From: Spirosoma radiotolerans
GTDB taxonomy: Bacteria > Bacteroidota > Bacteroidia > Cytophagales > Spirosomataceae
DNA length: 64,000 nucleotides
Direction: 5' to 3'
Assembly (NCBI RefSeq): GCF_000974425.1
Contig: NZ_CP010429.1
Span: forward strand, 3,100,001 to 3,164,000
Shown: positions 51,051 through 60,074 of the stretch, piece by piece
Position numbering within the stretch: the stretch's first letter is position 1
Layout: every line of letters starts with the position of its first letter
The notes under the pieces: model-generated
What the model was told of the DNA's origin: nothing
The model's database searches: none
What the model saw: the letters and a program-made list of their open reading frames with translations, nothing else
Position numbers and translations under genes: made by a program

Positions 51051-52382
51051 ATGCGTACTCTCTGGTACGCCGGTTTGCTTTGGCTGGCCGGTATAGTGCT
51101 ATTTGCTTGCCAATCGGGCGATCTCAATGTGGGACAGTCGGTGATCAATCCACAGCAGTTACAGATCCAATCCGTCGATTCGGTGTCGATCAATACCGCT
51201 ACGGTTATGCGCTCTGATTCGTTTCTGACTTCGGGCGATGTGGATATGGTTGTCGGTCAATGGAAAGACGCGCAAACCGGGCAACAAAGCACACAAGCTT
51301 TTGCGGCAATTGACTACCCATCCAATTCGTTGGTCTCCCAAACGAATCTGCGGCTCGATTCGCTCGTGCTGGAACTAGGCTATTCGTTCACGTATGGCGA
51401 TACAACCTCGGCCTTTACTCTTGGGCTTTATCCTTTGAGTAGACCCCTGCCCGCACAGAATTACTTTAACACCAGCACCGTTGGGTATTCGGCAAAGCCT
51501 GTAATAGAACGAACATTCGTTCCTCAACAATTTAGCGGAAACCGGTTGCTTCAGATTCGAATTCCGGACGAGCTGGCACAAGGCTTATACGACAAACTCA
51601 TCAGTGGAGATATTACGGACAACATCACTCTGAATGACTTTTTGCCCGGTTTTGCGTTTTTGAGTAAGTCGACCACGAATACATTTCTAGGTTTTACGAC
51701 GAATCCATCGGTAAGTGGCCTGCGCCTTTATTACCACGATACGGATGTCAATAGAACAGCCTCAACGTTGTTATTCCCGATAACGTCGCTACACTTCACG
51801 TCGTTTAAGAACGATCGGACGGGTACTCCATTGAGTGCGCTGAAAAATCGCTCCGACGTTGTGAGCAGTAACCTGACCAACCATACCACATTTGTTGCCC
51901 TAGGTGCCGGGCTTCAGACGCGCATTGAGTTTCCCTACTTAAATGATTTTTTCCGGCCAGGTAACTTTGCGGATTTAAACAGAGCGCTTCTGGTCATCAG
52001 CCCCGTTCGGCGTGATTCCCGTGATAACACTTCCCCACCGACAAGTCTGCAACTTTACCAGACCAACTCCCAGAATGAGTTTATTGCAACCATACCGGGT
52101 GGATCAACAGGCGCTGATGTTGCCGGAGCGGGTTACTCTATTGCCCCCGATCCAATAACTCCTTTGTTAACGGATAACTACACCATTGATTTGACCTATT
52201 ACATTGGTCAGATCATAAAGAAAAAATCCTTAAGCCAACCGCTTTTATTAAGTATTCCAGCGCCGTCTGGCGGCATATATACGCTGAAAACACTTATACA
52301 ACGGGTGACACTTGGCGACCAGTTCCGCCAGAATGACCAGATGAAGTTGCAACTGTTCATGACGTCTGGTTCTGGCTCCTAG
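51051..52382 (+). CDS. DUF4270 family lipoprotein
   Basis: 443 residues from ATG 51051 (a TTG lies two codons before). Lipobox 'IVLFAC'. A long beta-rich body with 'DSFLTSGDVDMVVGQWKD', 'LRLDSLVLELGYSFTYGDT', and 'LLQIRIPDELAQGLYDKL' matches DUF4270, surface or outer-membrane lipoproteins of Bacteroidota. Genomic pairing with a kelch protein and DUF4907 is frequent. Function unknown; a shared surface complex is an inference. Ends 4 nt before a very long hairpin. Confidence 0.82.
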   Translation: MRTLWYAGLLWLAGIVLFACQSGDLNVGQSVINPQQLQIQSVDSVSINTATVMRSDSFLTSGDVDMVVGQWKDAQTGQQSTQAFAAIDYPSNSLVSQTNLRLDSLVLELGYSFTYGDTTSAFTLGLYPLSRPLPAQNYFNTSTVGYSAKPVIERTFVPQQFSGNRLLQIRIPDELAQGLYDKLISGDITDNITLNDFLPGFAFLSKSTTNTFLGFTTNPSVSGLRLYYHDTDVNRTASTLLFPITSLHFTSFKNDRTGTPLSALKNRSDVVSSNLTNHTTFVALGAGLQTRIEFPYLNDFFRPGNFADLNRALLVISPVRRDSRDNTSPPTSLQLYQTNSQNEFIATIPGGSTGADVAGAGYSIAPDPITPLLTDNYTIDLTYYIGQIIKKKSLSQPLLLSIPAPSGGIYTLKTLIQRVTLGDQFRQNDQMKLQLFMTSGSGS

Positions 52383-52385
52383 TAG

Positions 52386-52459
52386 GACTGTATAGGCTAA
52401 AAACAGCATGGGCCCTGATTCATAAATCAGGGCCCATGCTGTTTTTAGCCTATACAGTC
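52386..52459. terminator. Perfect 35-bp hairpin between converging genes
   Basis: Left arm 52386-52420 and right arm 52425-52459 are exactly complementary for 35 bp (GACTGTATAGGCTAAAAACA at one end), loop CATA. It follows the DUF4270 stop by 4 bp and faces the GH95 stop at 52500. Bidirectional terminator is likely. Confidence 0.85.
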
Positions 52460-52499
52460 ATTAACTAAAACAGCCTCTGGCTGTTTGGTACTTAGCCTT

Positions 52500-54977
52500 T
52501 TACAAACCAGTAAGCAGATAAACAGACCCTTTTTGTGTAGTAAACGAGGTCACATACCCCATATCGGTTTTAGTCGACGTTGCTTTAGCCCCTTGTACTC
52601 GTATCGGGCGGCTGGTCCTTAGCTTACAGGGCTCGCCAGACAGCGACTTAACGGTAGCATTGGCTAACTGGTGGTTCTTCCACTCCATACCCAGCTCAAA
52701 TCCACCTCGCGCTTTCAAGCCGTTTACGCGTCCGTCTTTCCAGGCATCAGGCAACGCGGCCAGCAAATGAATGTCGTCTAAATGGCTCTGAATCAACATC
52801 TCGGCCATACCAGCGGTCCCACCAAAATTGCCGTCGATCTGAAACGGCGGGTGAGCATCAAAAAAATTGGGGTAGGTGCCCCCTCCGCCCTTACTTACAT
52901 AACTAGTCTGGGTTTGGCTGGTAAACTGCAATAACTCCCGCAGTAGTTTATACGCATGGTTTCCATCGAGCAGCCTTGCCCAGAAATTGATTTTCCAGGC
53001 CCGGCTCCAACCCGTTCCGGCATCGCCCCGTAGTTCCAGCGTTTTTTTGGCCGCGGCCGAAAAATCAGGCGTTTTGATGGGCGAAATTTGTCGGCCAGGG
53101 TGCAGCCCAAATAAATGAGACACATGTCTATGTTGGGGGTCGACGTCTTCCCAATCTTTATTCCACTCCTGAAGATTCCCTTTATGACCAATGTGCAACG
53201 GGTAAAACTTTTTCCGCTTCTCCATAAGCAACGTTCTAAACTCGGCATCTGTATTCAGGACAGTTGACGCATCAATCAGGTTAGTAAACAGGTCCCACAT
53301 AATCGACATGTCCATCGTGGTCGCTATTGAAATAGAGGCTGGCTGACCATGGGAGTCAATGAAATCATTTTCCGGGGATACGGACGGAGACACGACCAGA
53401 TACCCGTCTTTATCTTCAACAAGCCAATCCAGATAGAACTGGGCCGCCCCTTTCATCAGGGGATAGGCCGTTTCACGCAGAAACTTTTTATCCTCCGTAA
53501 ACCGATAATGCTCCCAGAGGTGCTGACTCAACCAGCCTGCCCCCTGGTTCCAGTTTGCCCACTTTGGATCACCCTGCCCCTGGTCGCCTACAGGGTTGGA
53601 GATTGCCCAGATGTCGGTGTTGTGATGCGCTACCCACCCTTTCATGTTATAAAACTCCCTGGCGGTAACGGCTCCCGTCTTTGCCAGTTGCCCAATAAAG
53701 CTTATTAAAGGCTGGTGTAACTCAGAAAGATTCGTGACCTCAACGGGCCAGTAATTCATTTGGGTATTGATATTTATGGTATAGTTAGAACTCCAGGGAG
53801 CCCGTAACTCGTTGTTCCAGATTCCCTGAAGGTTGGCCGGCACGTTCGGTAAACGCGAGCTAGAAATCAACAAATAACGCCCATACTGGCAATAAAGCGT
53901 TTCGACACCGGGATCATAGGCTCCCTCACTGTACTTCTGCAAACGCTGGTCGGAGGGTAAGGCGGCATTGGCATTCGTGGCCGTTGTATCGGTCACCTGA
54001 AAGGAAAACCGATTGAAATAGGATTGGTAATCAGCCGTATGCCGGGCAAGCAACGCTTGATAATCACGGCCGTTAGCCTGCCGGATTAACTCCTCCGCGA
54101 GCTTGTTCTCATCTTTCCCGTCTTTATCAGGGCACTTGTCATACCCGTTGAAACTGGTCGTTGCAGCCACGAGCAGTACGACTTCAGTTGCCTTTCGAAC
54201 GTGTATCCCTGCGGAATCCGTTTGAACACTGCCCCCTTTATTAAGGGCTTTCAGGCGTAGCTGAAACCGCATGCCTTTACAGCCCTCCGATTCCTCATAA
54301 ATAATGTGCTGCCGGTCTTTTGGATTATAATAATTAGGATCGACCTGAGCCGGTGCTTTCCCCTTCATCACCAATTCGCCATTTGCGCTGACGGTATTTT
54401 GAAACCGCAATGGGCTTTTGGTCGATGCATCGAACGTAAGTTGACCTGGCTTGCTGGCAGTCAGTCGAACAACTAGTATACCATCGGGAGCCGAAGCAAA
54501 AATCTCTCGCTTGTACACTACCCCATTCACCGTAAATCGGGTTGTCGCCACGGCCTTCTGAATATCCAGATCCCGATAGTAGTTAGTCGGCTTAGCCCCG
54601 TTAATATTCTGTTTAAGCGACAAATCCCCTAGTGGCATGTACGACTGGGTGTAAAGTCCCTGCATGTGTTTTACCAGATCAACGGCCTGCTTGTAATTCT
54701 CCTGTGCCAGGGCTTCACGAACTTTTGGCAAATACGAGGGTGATTCTGGGTTAATATTCCCTTTTACCGGGCCACCCGACCAAAGCGTGCTCTCGTTAAG
54801 TTGAATGAGTTCATTGTCAACATTGCCAAACACCATCCCCCCTATACGTCCGTTGCCAACAGGCAGTGCTTCGGTCCAGACGGCGGCCGGTTGGTTATAC
54901 CAAAGTTTAAGATTCGATTGGGCAAATAAGGGTGATGAAAAAAGTAGTGATAGAAAAAGCCAGCGGTTTTGCTTCAT
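52500..54977 (-). CDS. Glycoside hydrolase family 95 (alpha-L-fucosidase-like)
   Basis: 825 residues, the usual GH95 length. A signal peptide ('[14 protein letters not shown]') is followed by an N-terminal beta domain opening '[27 protein letters not shown]' in spaced form, then the (alpha/alpha)6 catalytic barrel ('[19 protein letters not shown]', '[10 protein letters not shown]', '[16 protein letters not shown]'). The motifs 'NLQGIWN' and 'DGNFG' carry the conserved acid residues of the inverting enzyme. It removes alpha-1,2-linked fucose or galactose from plant or host glycans. Periplasmic or surface. No PUL-type susCD is nearby. Confidence 0.94.
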   Translation of the reverse strand: MKQNRWLFLSLLFSSPLFAQSNLKLWYNQPAAVWTEALPVGNGRIGGMVFGNVDNELIQLNESTLWSGGPVKGNINPESPSYLPKVREALAQENYKQAVDLVKHMQGLYTQSYMPLGDLSLKQNINGAKPTNYYRDLDIQKAVATTRFTVNGVVYKREIFASAPDGILVVRLTASKPGQLTFDASTKSPLRFQNTVSANGELVMKGKAPAQVDPNYYNPKDRQHIIYEESEGCKGMRFQLRLKALNKGGSVQTDSAGIHVRKATEVVLLVAATTSFNGYDKCPDKDGKDENKLAEELIRQANGRDYQALLARHTADYQSYFNRFSFQVTDTTATNANAALPSDQRLQKYSEGAYDPGVETLYCQYGRYLLISSSRLPNVPANLQGIWNNELRAPWSSNYTININTQMNYWPVEVTNLSELHQPLISFIGQLAKTGAVTAREFYNMKGWVAHHNTDIWAISNPVGDQGQGDPKWANWNQGAGWLSQHLWEHYRFTEDKKFLRETAYPLMKGAAQFYLDWLVEDKDGYLVVSPSVSPENDFIDSHGQPASISIATTMDMSIMWDLFTNLIDASTVLNTDAEFRTLLMEKRKKFYPLHIGHKGNLQEWNKDWEDVDPQHRHVSHLFGLHPGRQISPIKTPDFSAAAKKTLELRGDAGTGWSRAWKINFWARLLDGNHAYKLLRELLQFTSQTQTSYVSKGGGGTYPNFFDAHPPFQIDGNFGGTAGMAEMLIQSHLDDIHLLAALPDAWKDGRVNGLKARGGFELGMEWKNHQLANATVKSLSGEPCKLRTSRPIRVQGAKATSTKTDMGYVTSFTTQKGSVYLLTGL

Positions 54978-55945
54978 GTCAGGATAAGAAATGTCAAACA
55001 GAAATAAACTAACCTAAAAATAAGATTAGTTTATCCAGAAAGCAGACACCCACGATTTTATCCTGATAGACATTACCGTTTTTGTAAAAAAACAAGGGCT
55101 GAACTCCGTACGACCCGACAACAACTATATATACCTGATTGCATTTGCGCGTTACCTGGGGGATACCTTACAGAGCAAGGCAATTGTCTAAGGCAAACGT
55201 CAGTATTCCCAACCGAATTGGCACGCTGTAAAAACTCTACGTAACCTTTTAACCCATGAAACATGGGCACTGACTCATAAGAGATAAACTTTTCTCCTTT
55301 ACGTATATTATGCAACAGGCCGCTATCTGGACCTTTACCTATCTAAAAAACTGGTCTGATTTAGTGTTGAATGAAGCTGGTTTTGGCAATAAGGTACACG
55401 ACTAATTGTTGAATCAGTCATTAAGGCATGTTCGTAAGGAAAACTAGTTGTCTGTGACCTAGAATAAGATTGCAGCAAGGCCAAAAGCAAATAAGACTGA
55501 TAATACTAGAATACCTACCCAGGCAATGGTATTAACAGGATCAAGCGAAATTGAGCGGAACCGTTTCATAGCAGTGCAAATTAAAATCAATATTGTTCAA
55601 TAAACGAAATCCAAAGGCATTTAGATTTCTCTCAAATGAATAATTTTTGTTTTGAGTGTATAAATTATTTAATCCAACGACTTACAAATAGTCCTTACAC
55701 TCAAGTCAGGAGTTTTGACTAATAGTAAAGTGTAAAGTAACTAAGGTCTGTAAATTTTAGACCGACTTGTGTTTAACCTATAGGTCGAATGACTCATTAA
55801 CTACTCCCATGACTCACTCAAATAGGCTACTTAGCTTTTCTGAAGTCATCAACTGAGTAGTTCACTTGCCTGTTTTGACTATTGACCGCTAAAATGATGC
55901 AGCCCCGATGCTATTTTGTTAGGGGATAAATAAGAAATTTGCGGC
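54978..55945. other. Long spacer with one small membrane peptide
   Basis: About 970 bp. A run of sense codons without ATG (about 55017-55190, stop near 55188) could be a decayed gene piece. A minus-strand frame (55073-55315) is probably chance. The only credible gene is the 36-aa peptide at 55459-55569. The stretch 55580-55940 is AT-rich. Confidence 0.35.
55459..55569 (-). CDS. 36-aa single-helix membrane peptide
   Basis: ATG at 55569. Polar basic start 'MKRFRSISLDPVNT' and one hydrophobic helix 'IAWVGILVLSVLFAFGLAA' to the end. Composition is that of true inner-membrane small proteins: positive start, then a helix. Function unknown; could be the small subunit of a larger complex. Confidence 0.45.
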   Translation of the reverse strand: MKRFRSISLDPVNTIAWVGILVLSVLFAFGLAAILF

Positions 55946-56485
55946 ATGAAAGACTTAGCTATAGCACTACTTGGCGTTTGTTTGTTACAGGCCTGTGGGC
56001 AAACAGAAAAAAAACAGGAAAATACAACGCAAACAGCCCAAGGTTCTGCTGACTCATCGGCGACCTCACCACCGCCTAAAACTAAGAATTGTCAGGCAGT
56101 CGTGACGGCGGATAAACTGGGCAAAGCCGATGTTTACCAGGAGTCGGCGAAAGCGTTAACCGTTTCGATAACGGTTGATCAGGACACCAGCTCGATGCAG
56201 GTGGCAAATGGATGCTACTTCAATAATACGGTAACGATCCGCGCGGCAAAAAAAACAGGGAGTCAGGTATTCAAGCGGACACTCCTGAAAGATGACCTGC
56301 TGTATTTTACCAAAAATGATACGCCTATTGAACAGGCCATTCTCCAGCGTGTTACCTACAAGCCAACGTTCAACAGCCAGCGGTACATCACCGTTTCGAT
56401 GCGACTCGTTGCGCCCGAGAGCAAAAAGACGTCAGATTACCTGGTGACGATGAATTATTTTGGGGAAGTCATTAAAGTCAGGTAA
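55946..56485 (+). CDS. Small lipoprotein
   Basis: 179 residues, lipobox 'CLLQAC'. After a Ser/Thr/Pro-rich linker, the domain 'VVTADKLGKADVYQESAKAL' and 'VDQDTSSMQVANGCYFNNTVT', 'FKRTLLKDDLLYFTKND', may belong to the small DUF4738-type lipoproteins (from memory, weak). Periplasmic face. Followed at 47 nt by a transporter gene on the same strand. Confidence 0.6.
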   Translation: MKDLAIALLGVCLLQACGQTEKKQENTTQTAQGSADSSATSPPPKTKNCQAVVTADKLGKADVYQESAKALTVSITVDQDTSSMQVANGCYFNNTVTIRAAKKTGSQVFKRTLLKDDLLYFTKNDTPIEQAILQRVTYKPTFNSQRYITVSMRLVAPESKKTSDYLVTMNYFGEVIKVR

Positions 56486-56532
56486 GCAATCTAAACTAAA
56501 ACGGAATTGAGCCCAGCGCGGTTATTCTTTCT

Positions 56533-57549
56533 ATGGCAAAATCGTCGTTAGGCTCTCTACTGGCCCGTGTCGGTCTCGATTGGTTTATTCTGGCCTTGCT
56601 GGGTATGATTGGATTCGCCAAGCTATGGCCCGGACCCGGCATTCAGGAGGGACCGTTGTCGCTTTCGGCTCTGGCAAACTACGGGGTATCGTTCATCTTC
56701 TTTTTCTACGGTCTGCGCCTGAATTTCGACCAGTTAAGGGCTGGGTTGCGGAATTACCGGTTGCACCTGGTTATCCATATTACTACGTTCATTATTTTTC
56801 CAGCAGTGGTGCTGGCTGCCCGCTCGTTGCTCTTCACTCCCGATACGGACTTACTCTGGCTGGGCATTTTTTACGTGGCCGCCCTGCCATCTACCGTGTC
56901 GTCGTCGGTAGTGATGGTCTCCATTGCGAACGGAAACATCCCGGCAGCTATTTTCAACGCCAGCATTTCCAGCCTGATCGGCGTATTCATTACACCCCTC
57001 TGGATGAGTTTTCTACTGTCCAGTTCAAACGGGCACTATGACTTGTCCAGTGTGATCGGCAAACTAACGCTACAGGTCATTATGCCCGTGGTGCTGGGAC
57101 TGTTGCTGAATCGGAAGCTGGGCTGGTTCGCGGAACGGTACAAGGCGTATCTCCGCTATTTTGATCAATTCACTATTCTGCTTATTGTCTATACCGCCTT
57201 TTGTGAGTCATTTTCACTCAACTTATTTTCCCGCTATACGGCGGCCGATCTGGTCGAACTGGCCGGTATGATGCTGGCCTTGTTTTTCTTTATTTACGGG
57301 CTTGTGCATGTCCTTAGCCGTCTGCTAAAATTCAGCCGCGAAGATCGGATTACAGCCCTGTTTTGCGGGTCCAAGAAATCACTGGTTCAGGGCAGCGTCA
57401 TGGCGAATGTTCTATTTCCAGGGTCGGTGGCGGGGGTCGTTCTGCTGCCCATAATGATGTATCACGCACTTCAACTTATTGTGGCCAGTATTCTGGCACA
57501 GTCCATGGCGCATCGGCAGTTGGAAAAAGAAAAGGCCCTTCGGGAGTAG
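56533..57549 (+). CDS. Bile acid:sodium symporter-like (SBF) transporter
   Basis: 338 residues with about ten hydrophobic segments. The conserved parts 'GVSFIFFFYGLRLNFDQL', 'AALPSTVSSSVVMVSIANGN' and 'FCGSKKSLVQGSVMANVLF' match the SBF_like/YfeH subfamily of the bile acid:Na+ symporter superfamily. A crossover 'PSTVSSSVV' region would bind Na+. It lies in the inner membrane. The cargo of the YfeH group is unknown. It may share a transcript with the lipoprotein gene before it. Confidence 0.85.
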   Translation: MAKSSLGSLLARVGLDWFILALLGMIGFAKLWPGPGIQEGPLSLSALANYGVSFIFFFYGLRLNFDQLRAGLRNYRLHLVIHITTFIIFPAVVLAARSLLFTPDTDLLWLGIFYVAALPSTVSSSVVMVSIANGNIPAAIFNASISSLIGVFITPLWMSFLLSSSNGHYDLSSVIGKLTLQVIMPVVLGLLLNRKLGWFAERYKAYLRYFDQFTILLIVYTAFCESFSLNLFSRYTAADLVELAGMMLALFFFIYGLVHVLSRLLKFSREDRITALFCGSKKSLVQGSVMANVLFPGSVAGVVLLPIMMYHALQLIVASILAQSMAHRQLEKEKALRE

Positions 57550-57636
57550 ATTGAGCCTGTTCGGAAAGCCAAATCGGGCACTCAGCCACTTCCCCCTACC
57601 TCCCCGTTAAACGCAGCCCTGCAATTTACTTCTAAC

Positions 57637-57668
57637 GATCAAGTAACACATAAAACAACCACTTGATC
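57637..57668. promoter_or_regulatory. Inverted repeat before a small secreted protein gene
   Basis: GATCAAGT (57637-57644) and ACTTGATC (57661-57668) pair over 8 bp, and the second arm directly abuts the ATG at 57669. It could be an operator or a 5' leader hairpin. Confidence 0.35.
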
Positions 57669-58070
57669 ATGAAAAAGACAATCGCAGCCGCCCTTACTTT
57701 AGTTGCCCTCGCTTCTGGTGCCACCTTCGCTCAGGGCGTTTATTCAAGGCCTTTCGACAATCGTCCAGTACCCGCGCAAGGTCCTCAATATAACAACGAC
57801 CAATATCAGGACGAGTTAAAAATTGACCGTATCGACGCCATTGTCGGCTTAAGCCGTCGTCAGGAAAAGCAGCTTCGCAAGATCGAAAACAATTACGATC
57901 AACTAATGGCCCGCAGCCGCATGACGCCCGATGGCTATCGCCAGCTCCAACTCCGCAAACGTCAGGATGTGCTGGCGGTATTAACCTCCGCCCAACGCGA
58001 CCGTTTGTTTGCCGCTCAGCAACCGAACCGTAACTACAACCGCCCTACTCCTTACGGCCGTAGAGGCTAA
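57669..58070 (+). CDS. Small secreted helical protein
   Basis: 133 residues from ATG 57669. Signal peptide ('TLVALASGATFAQ'). The mature part has 'LSRRQEKQLRKIENNYDQLM', 'LQLRKRQDVLAVLTSAQR' and a C-terminal Gly/Pro/Asn/Arg tail. Such paired L-S/T-x-x-Q segments are typical of Spy/CpxP-like periplasmic helical proteins, so an envelope-stress role is possible. Not certain. Confidence 0.55.
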   Translation: MKKTIAAALTLVALASGATFAQGVYSRPFDNRPVPAQGPQYNNDQYQDELKIDRIDAIVGLSRRQEKQLRKIENNYDQLMARSRMTPDGYRQLQLRKRQDVLAVLTSAQRDRLFAAQQPNRNYNRPTPYGRRG

Positions 58071-58610
58071 GCATACCTCACTCATTCACTGCACTTAACG
58101 GGCTTCCCTCGGTTGGTATATTCAACCGAGGGTGAGCATGCGGAGGCAACTAAACTACTGGAGAGTCTATCGCTCAGAAGCCAGAAAAAGCAGCGCTTAT
58201 TAAACTTAACAAATTCTTTACAGAGCCGAACCGGGCTTCGATCGGGGTCCAGCCTCGGCTACTCGAAGAACATATCGACCGAAATTCCGCAACGTGTTCC
58301 TCAAATAGGGCACTTTCACTGGTTAGTTACCCAATCCGATTGGGCGATAGAATATGGTCTGGTTCCAGTCTGTATACGCGTGCTGCATCCGCATTCTTGA
58401 TGTAGATGCAACCAACAGTGTTTCGTCGGAAACGGCACGCGCCTGCGAAACACATAAAAGAGTATATTTGACCTATGAGCATTTCATCAAACTGACCCAT
58501 CTCAGCCGCGATGTCCTACCCATGCTTCAGACAGGCTTAGCCGGACAGGCTATTCCTGATGATGACGTAATTTGGCAATTGCTTCGCGTTCAGAAGCCAA
58601 ATTTTTCCGC
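58071..58610. other. Spacer with hairpin and unassigned frames
   Basis: 540 bp. A hairpin CCCTCGGTTG (58106-58115)/CAACCGAGGG (58123-58132) follows the Spy-like gene. Plus-strand frames at 58113-58400 and 58354-58614 have no recognised motif. TATATTTG at about 58467-58474 matches TAnnTTTG and could be the -7 of the GH1 gene, with a leader of about 130 nt. Confidence 0.35.
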
Positions 58611-59984
58611 ATGACTAAACACGATTTTGGCCCCAATTTTATTTGGGGAACGGCCACGGCAGCTTACCAGATTGAAGGGGCGGTTGACCGTGACGGACGA
58701 GGGCCATCCATTTGGGATACGTTTAGCCATCAGAAAGGTAAAATCAAAACCGGTGAACATGGCGATATTGCCTGCGAATTTTACGACCGCTATGCATCTG
58801 ACCTGAAACTTCATAAAGAACTGGGATTCGATGCGTTTCGGTTTTCGTTATCCTGGTCACGTATTCTGCCCGAAGGCACGGGTCCACGCCAGGGCGGGCG
58901 CATCAATCAGGCCGGAATCGCCTTCTACAATCAGCTTATTGACCACTGCCTCGCCCTTGGCATTACTCCCTGGATTACGCTGTATCACTGGGACTTACCG
59001 CAGGCGCTTGAGAACAAAGGCGGCTGGCCTAACCGCCAGATCGTGGATTGGTTCGGCGATTTTGTGGATGTCGCCACGAAAGCATTCGGGCATAAGGTTA
59101 AGCACTGGATTATCCTGAATGAGCCCCTGGCTTCGTCCATTCTGGGGTACTTTACGGGGCAGCACGCACCCGGTCGACGTAGTTTTCGAAACCTCCTGCC
59201 CGCCATTCACCACACCGCGCTGGCACAGGCCGAAGGGGGGCGCATTGTCCGGCAAAACGTCCCCGACGCCCAGGTGGGCACGACGTTTTCCTGCTCACCC
59301 ATCGACCCGTTTACCCCCCGCGATCAGGCTGCGGCTACCCGCGTGGATGCACTCCTGAACCGGCTTTATATCGAACCAGCCCTGGGCCTGGGCTACCCCG
59401 TTCAGGAACTTCCCTTTCTGGGTGGTATTGCCAAAAAAGTGGCGAAACCAGGTGACATGGACCGGCTGGCCTTCGATTTTGACTTCATCGGTTTGCAGCA
59501 CTACTTCCGGGCGGTTGTTGAACAATCCTATTTTATGCCTTATCTGTGGGCTAAAGATGTATCGCCCTTACGGCGAAACGTTCAGACGATTACCGAAATG
59601 GGCTGGGAGGTGTATCCAGAAAGTATGTATCGGATTATCAACCAGTTCAGCCAGTATGAAGGGGTTCGAAAAATATACATTACGGAAAGTGGAGCAGCCT
59701 TCTACGACACCGTGGAAAAGGGCCAGGTCTTCGATACGGCCCGGGTCGAATACCATCAGAATTACATACGTGAAGTGTTGCGGGCAAAGCAAAACGGCAT
59801 ACCGGTTGAAGGCTATTTCGCCTGGACATTCCTGGATAATTTTGAATGGGCCGAAGGGTATCGCCCCCGATTCGGGCTGGTCTATGTAAATTTCCGGACG
59901 CAGCAGCGAATCGTCAAGGCGTCCGGACGCTGGTTCCAGCAGCTATTATCAAACACACGTCCTCAACCTGTGGTTGCGCGTTAA
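58611..59984 (+). CDS. GH1 beta-glucosidase
   Basis: 457 residues from ATG 58611. Cytosolic, no signal. GH1 signatures: 'FIWGTATAAYQIEGAV' at the start, acid/base Glu in 'WIILNEP' (about residue 169), nucleophile Glu in 'IYITESGAAF' (about residue 357; the usual 'TENG' is 'TESG'), and 'TFLDNFEWAEGYRPRFGLVYV' in spaced form near the end. It hydrolyses beta-glucosides or beta-galactosides with retention. It stands alone before a CoA-transferase gene. Confidence 0.95.
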   Translation: MTKHDFGPNFIWGTATAAYQIEGAVDRDGRGPSIWDTFSHQKGKIKTGEHGDIACEFYDRYASDLKLHKELGFDAFRFSLSWSRILPEGTGPRQGGRINQAGIAFYNQLIDHCLALGITPWITLYHWDLPQALENKGGWPNRQIVDWFGDFVDVATKAFGHKVKHWIILNEPLASSILGYFTGQHAPGRRSFRNLLPAIHHTALAQAEGGRIVRQNVPDAQVGTTFSCSPIDPFTPRDQAAATRVDALLNRLYIEPALGLGYPVQELPFLGGIAKKVAKPGDMDRLAFDFDFIGLQHYFRAVVEQSYFMPYLWAKDVSPLRRNVQTITEMGWEVYPESMYRIINQFSQYEGVRKIYITESGAAFYDTVEKGQVFDTARVEYHQNYIREVLRAKQNGIPVEGYFAWTFLDNFEWAEGYRPRFGLVYVNFRTQQRIVKASGRWFQQLLSNTRPQPVVAR

Positions 59985-60074
59985 TACCTGGTAGCGTGTA
60001 ATTGTTCCACTAGTCGACAAATCATTACTAAACATCATCTTAACGCTTCAACCGATACCCTGTTCGTTTTAACT

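Noticed and set aside
55073..55315. 80-codon minus-strand ORF in the GH95-lipoprotein spacer
   Set aside because: Composition is random (Cys/Arg/Ser mix) with no motif; likely chance.
55705..55735. TTTTGACTAATAGTAAAG resembling the LysR promoter segment TTTTGACCTATTAGTAAAG at 40997
   Set aside because: The similarity is short, and the second copy lacks a TAnnTTTG at proper distance, so I do not call it a promoter or a shared operator.
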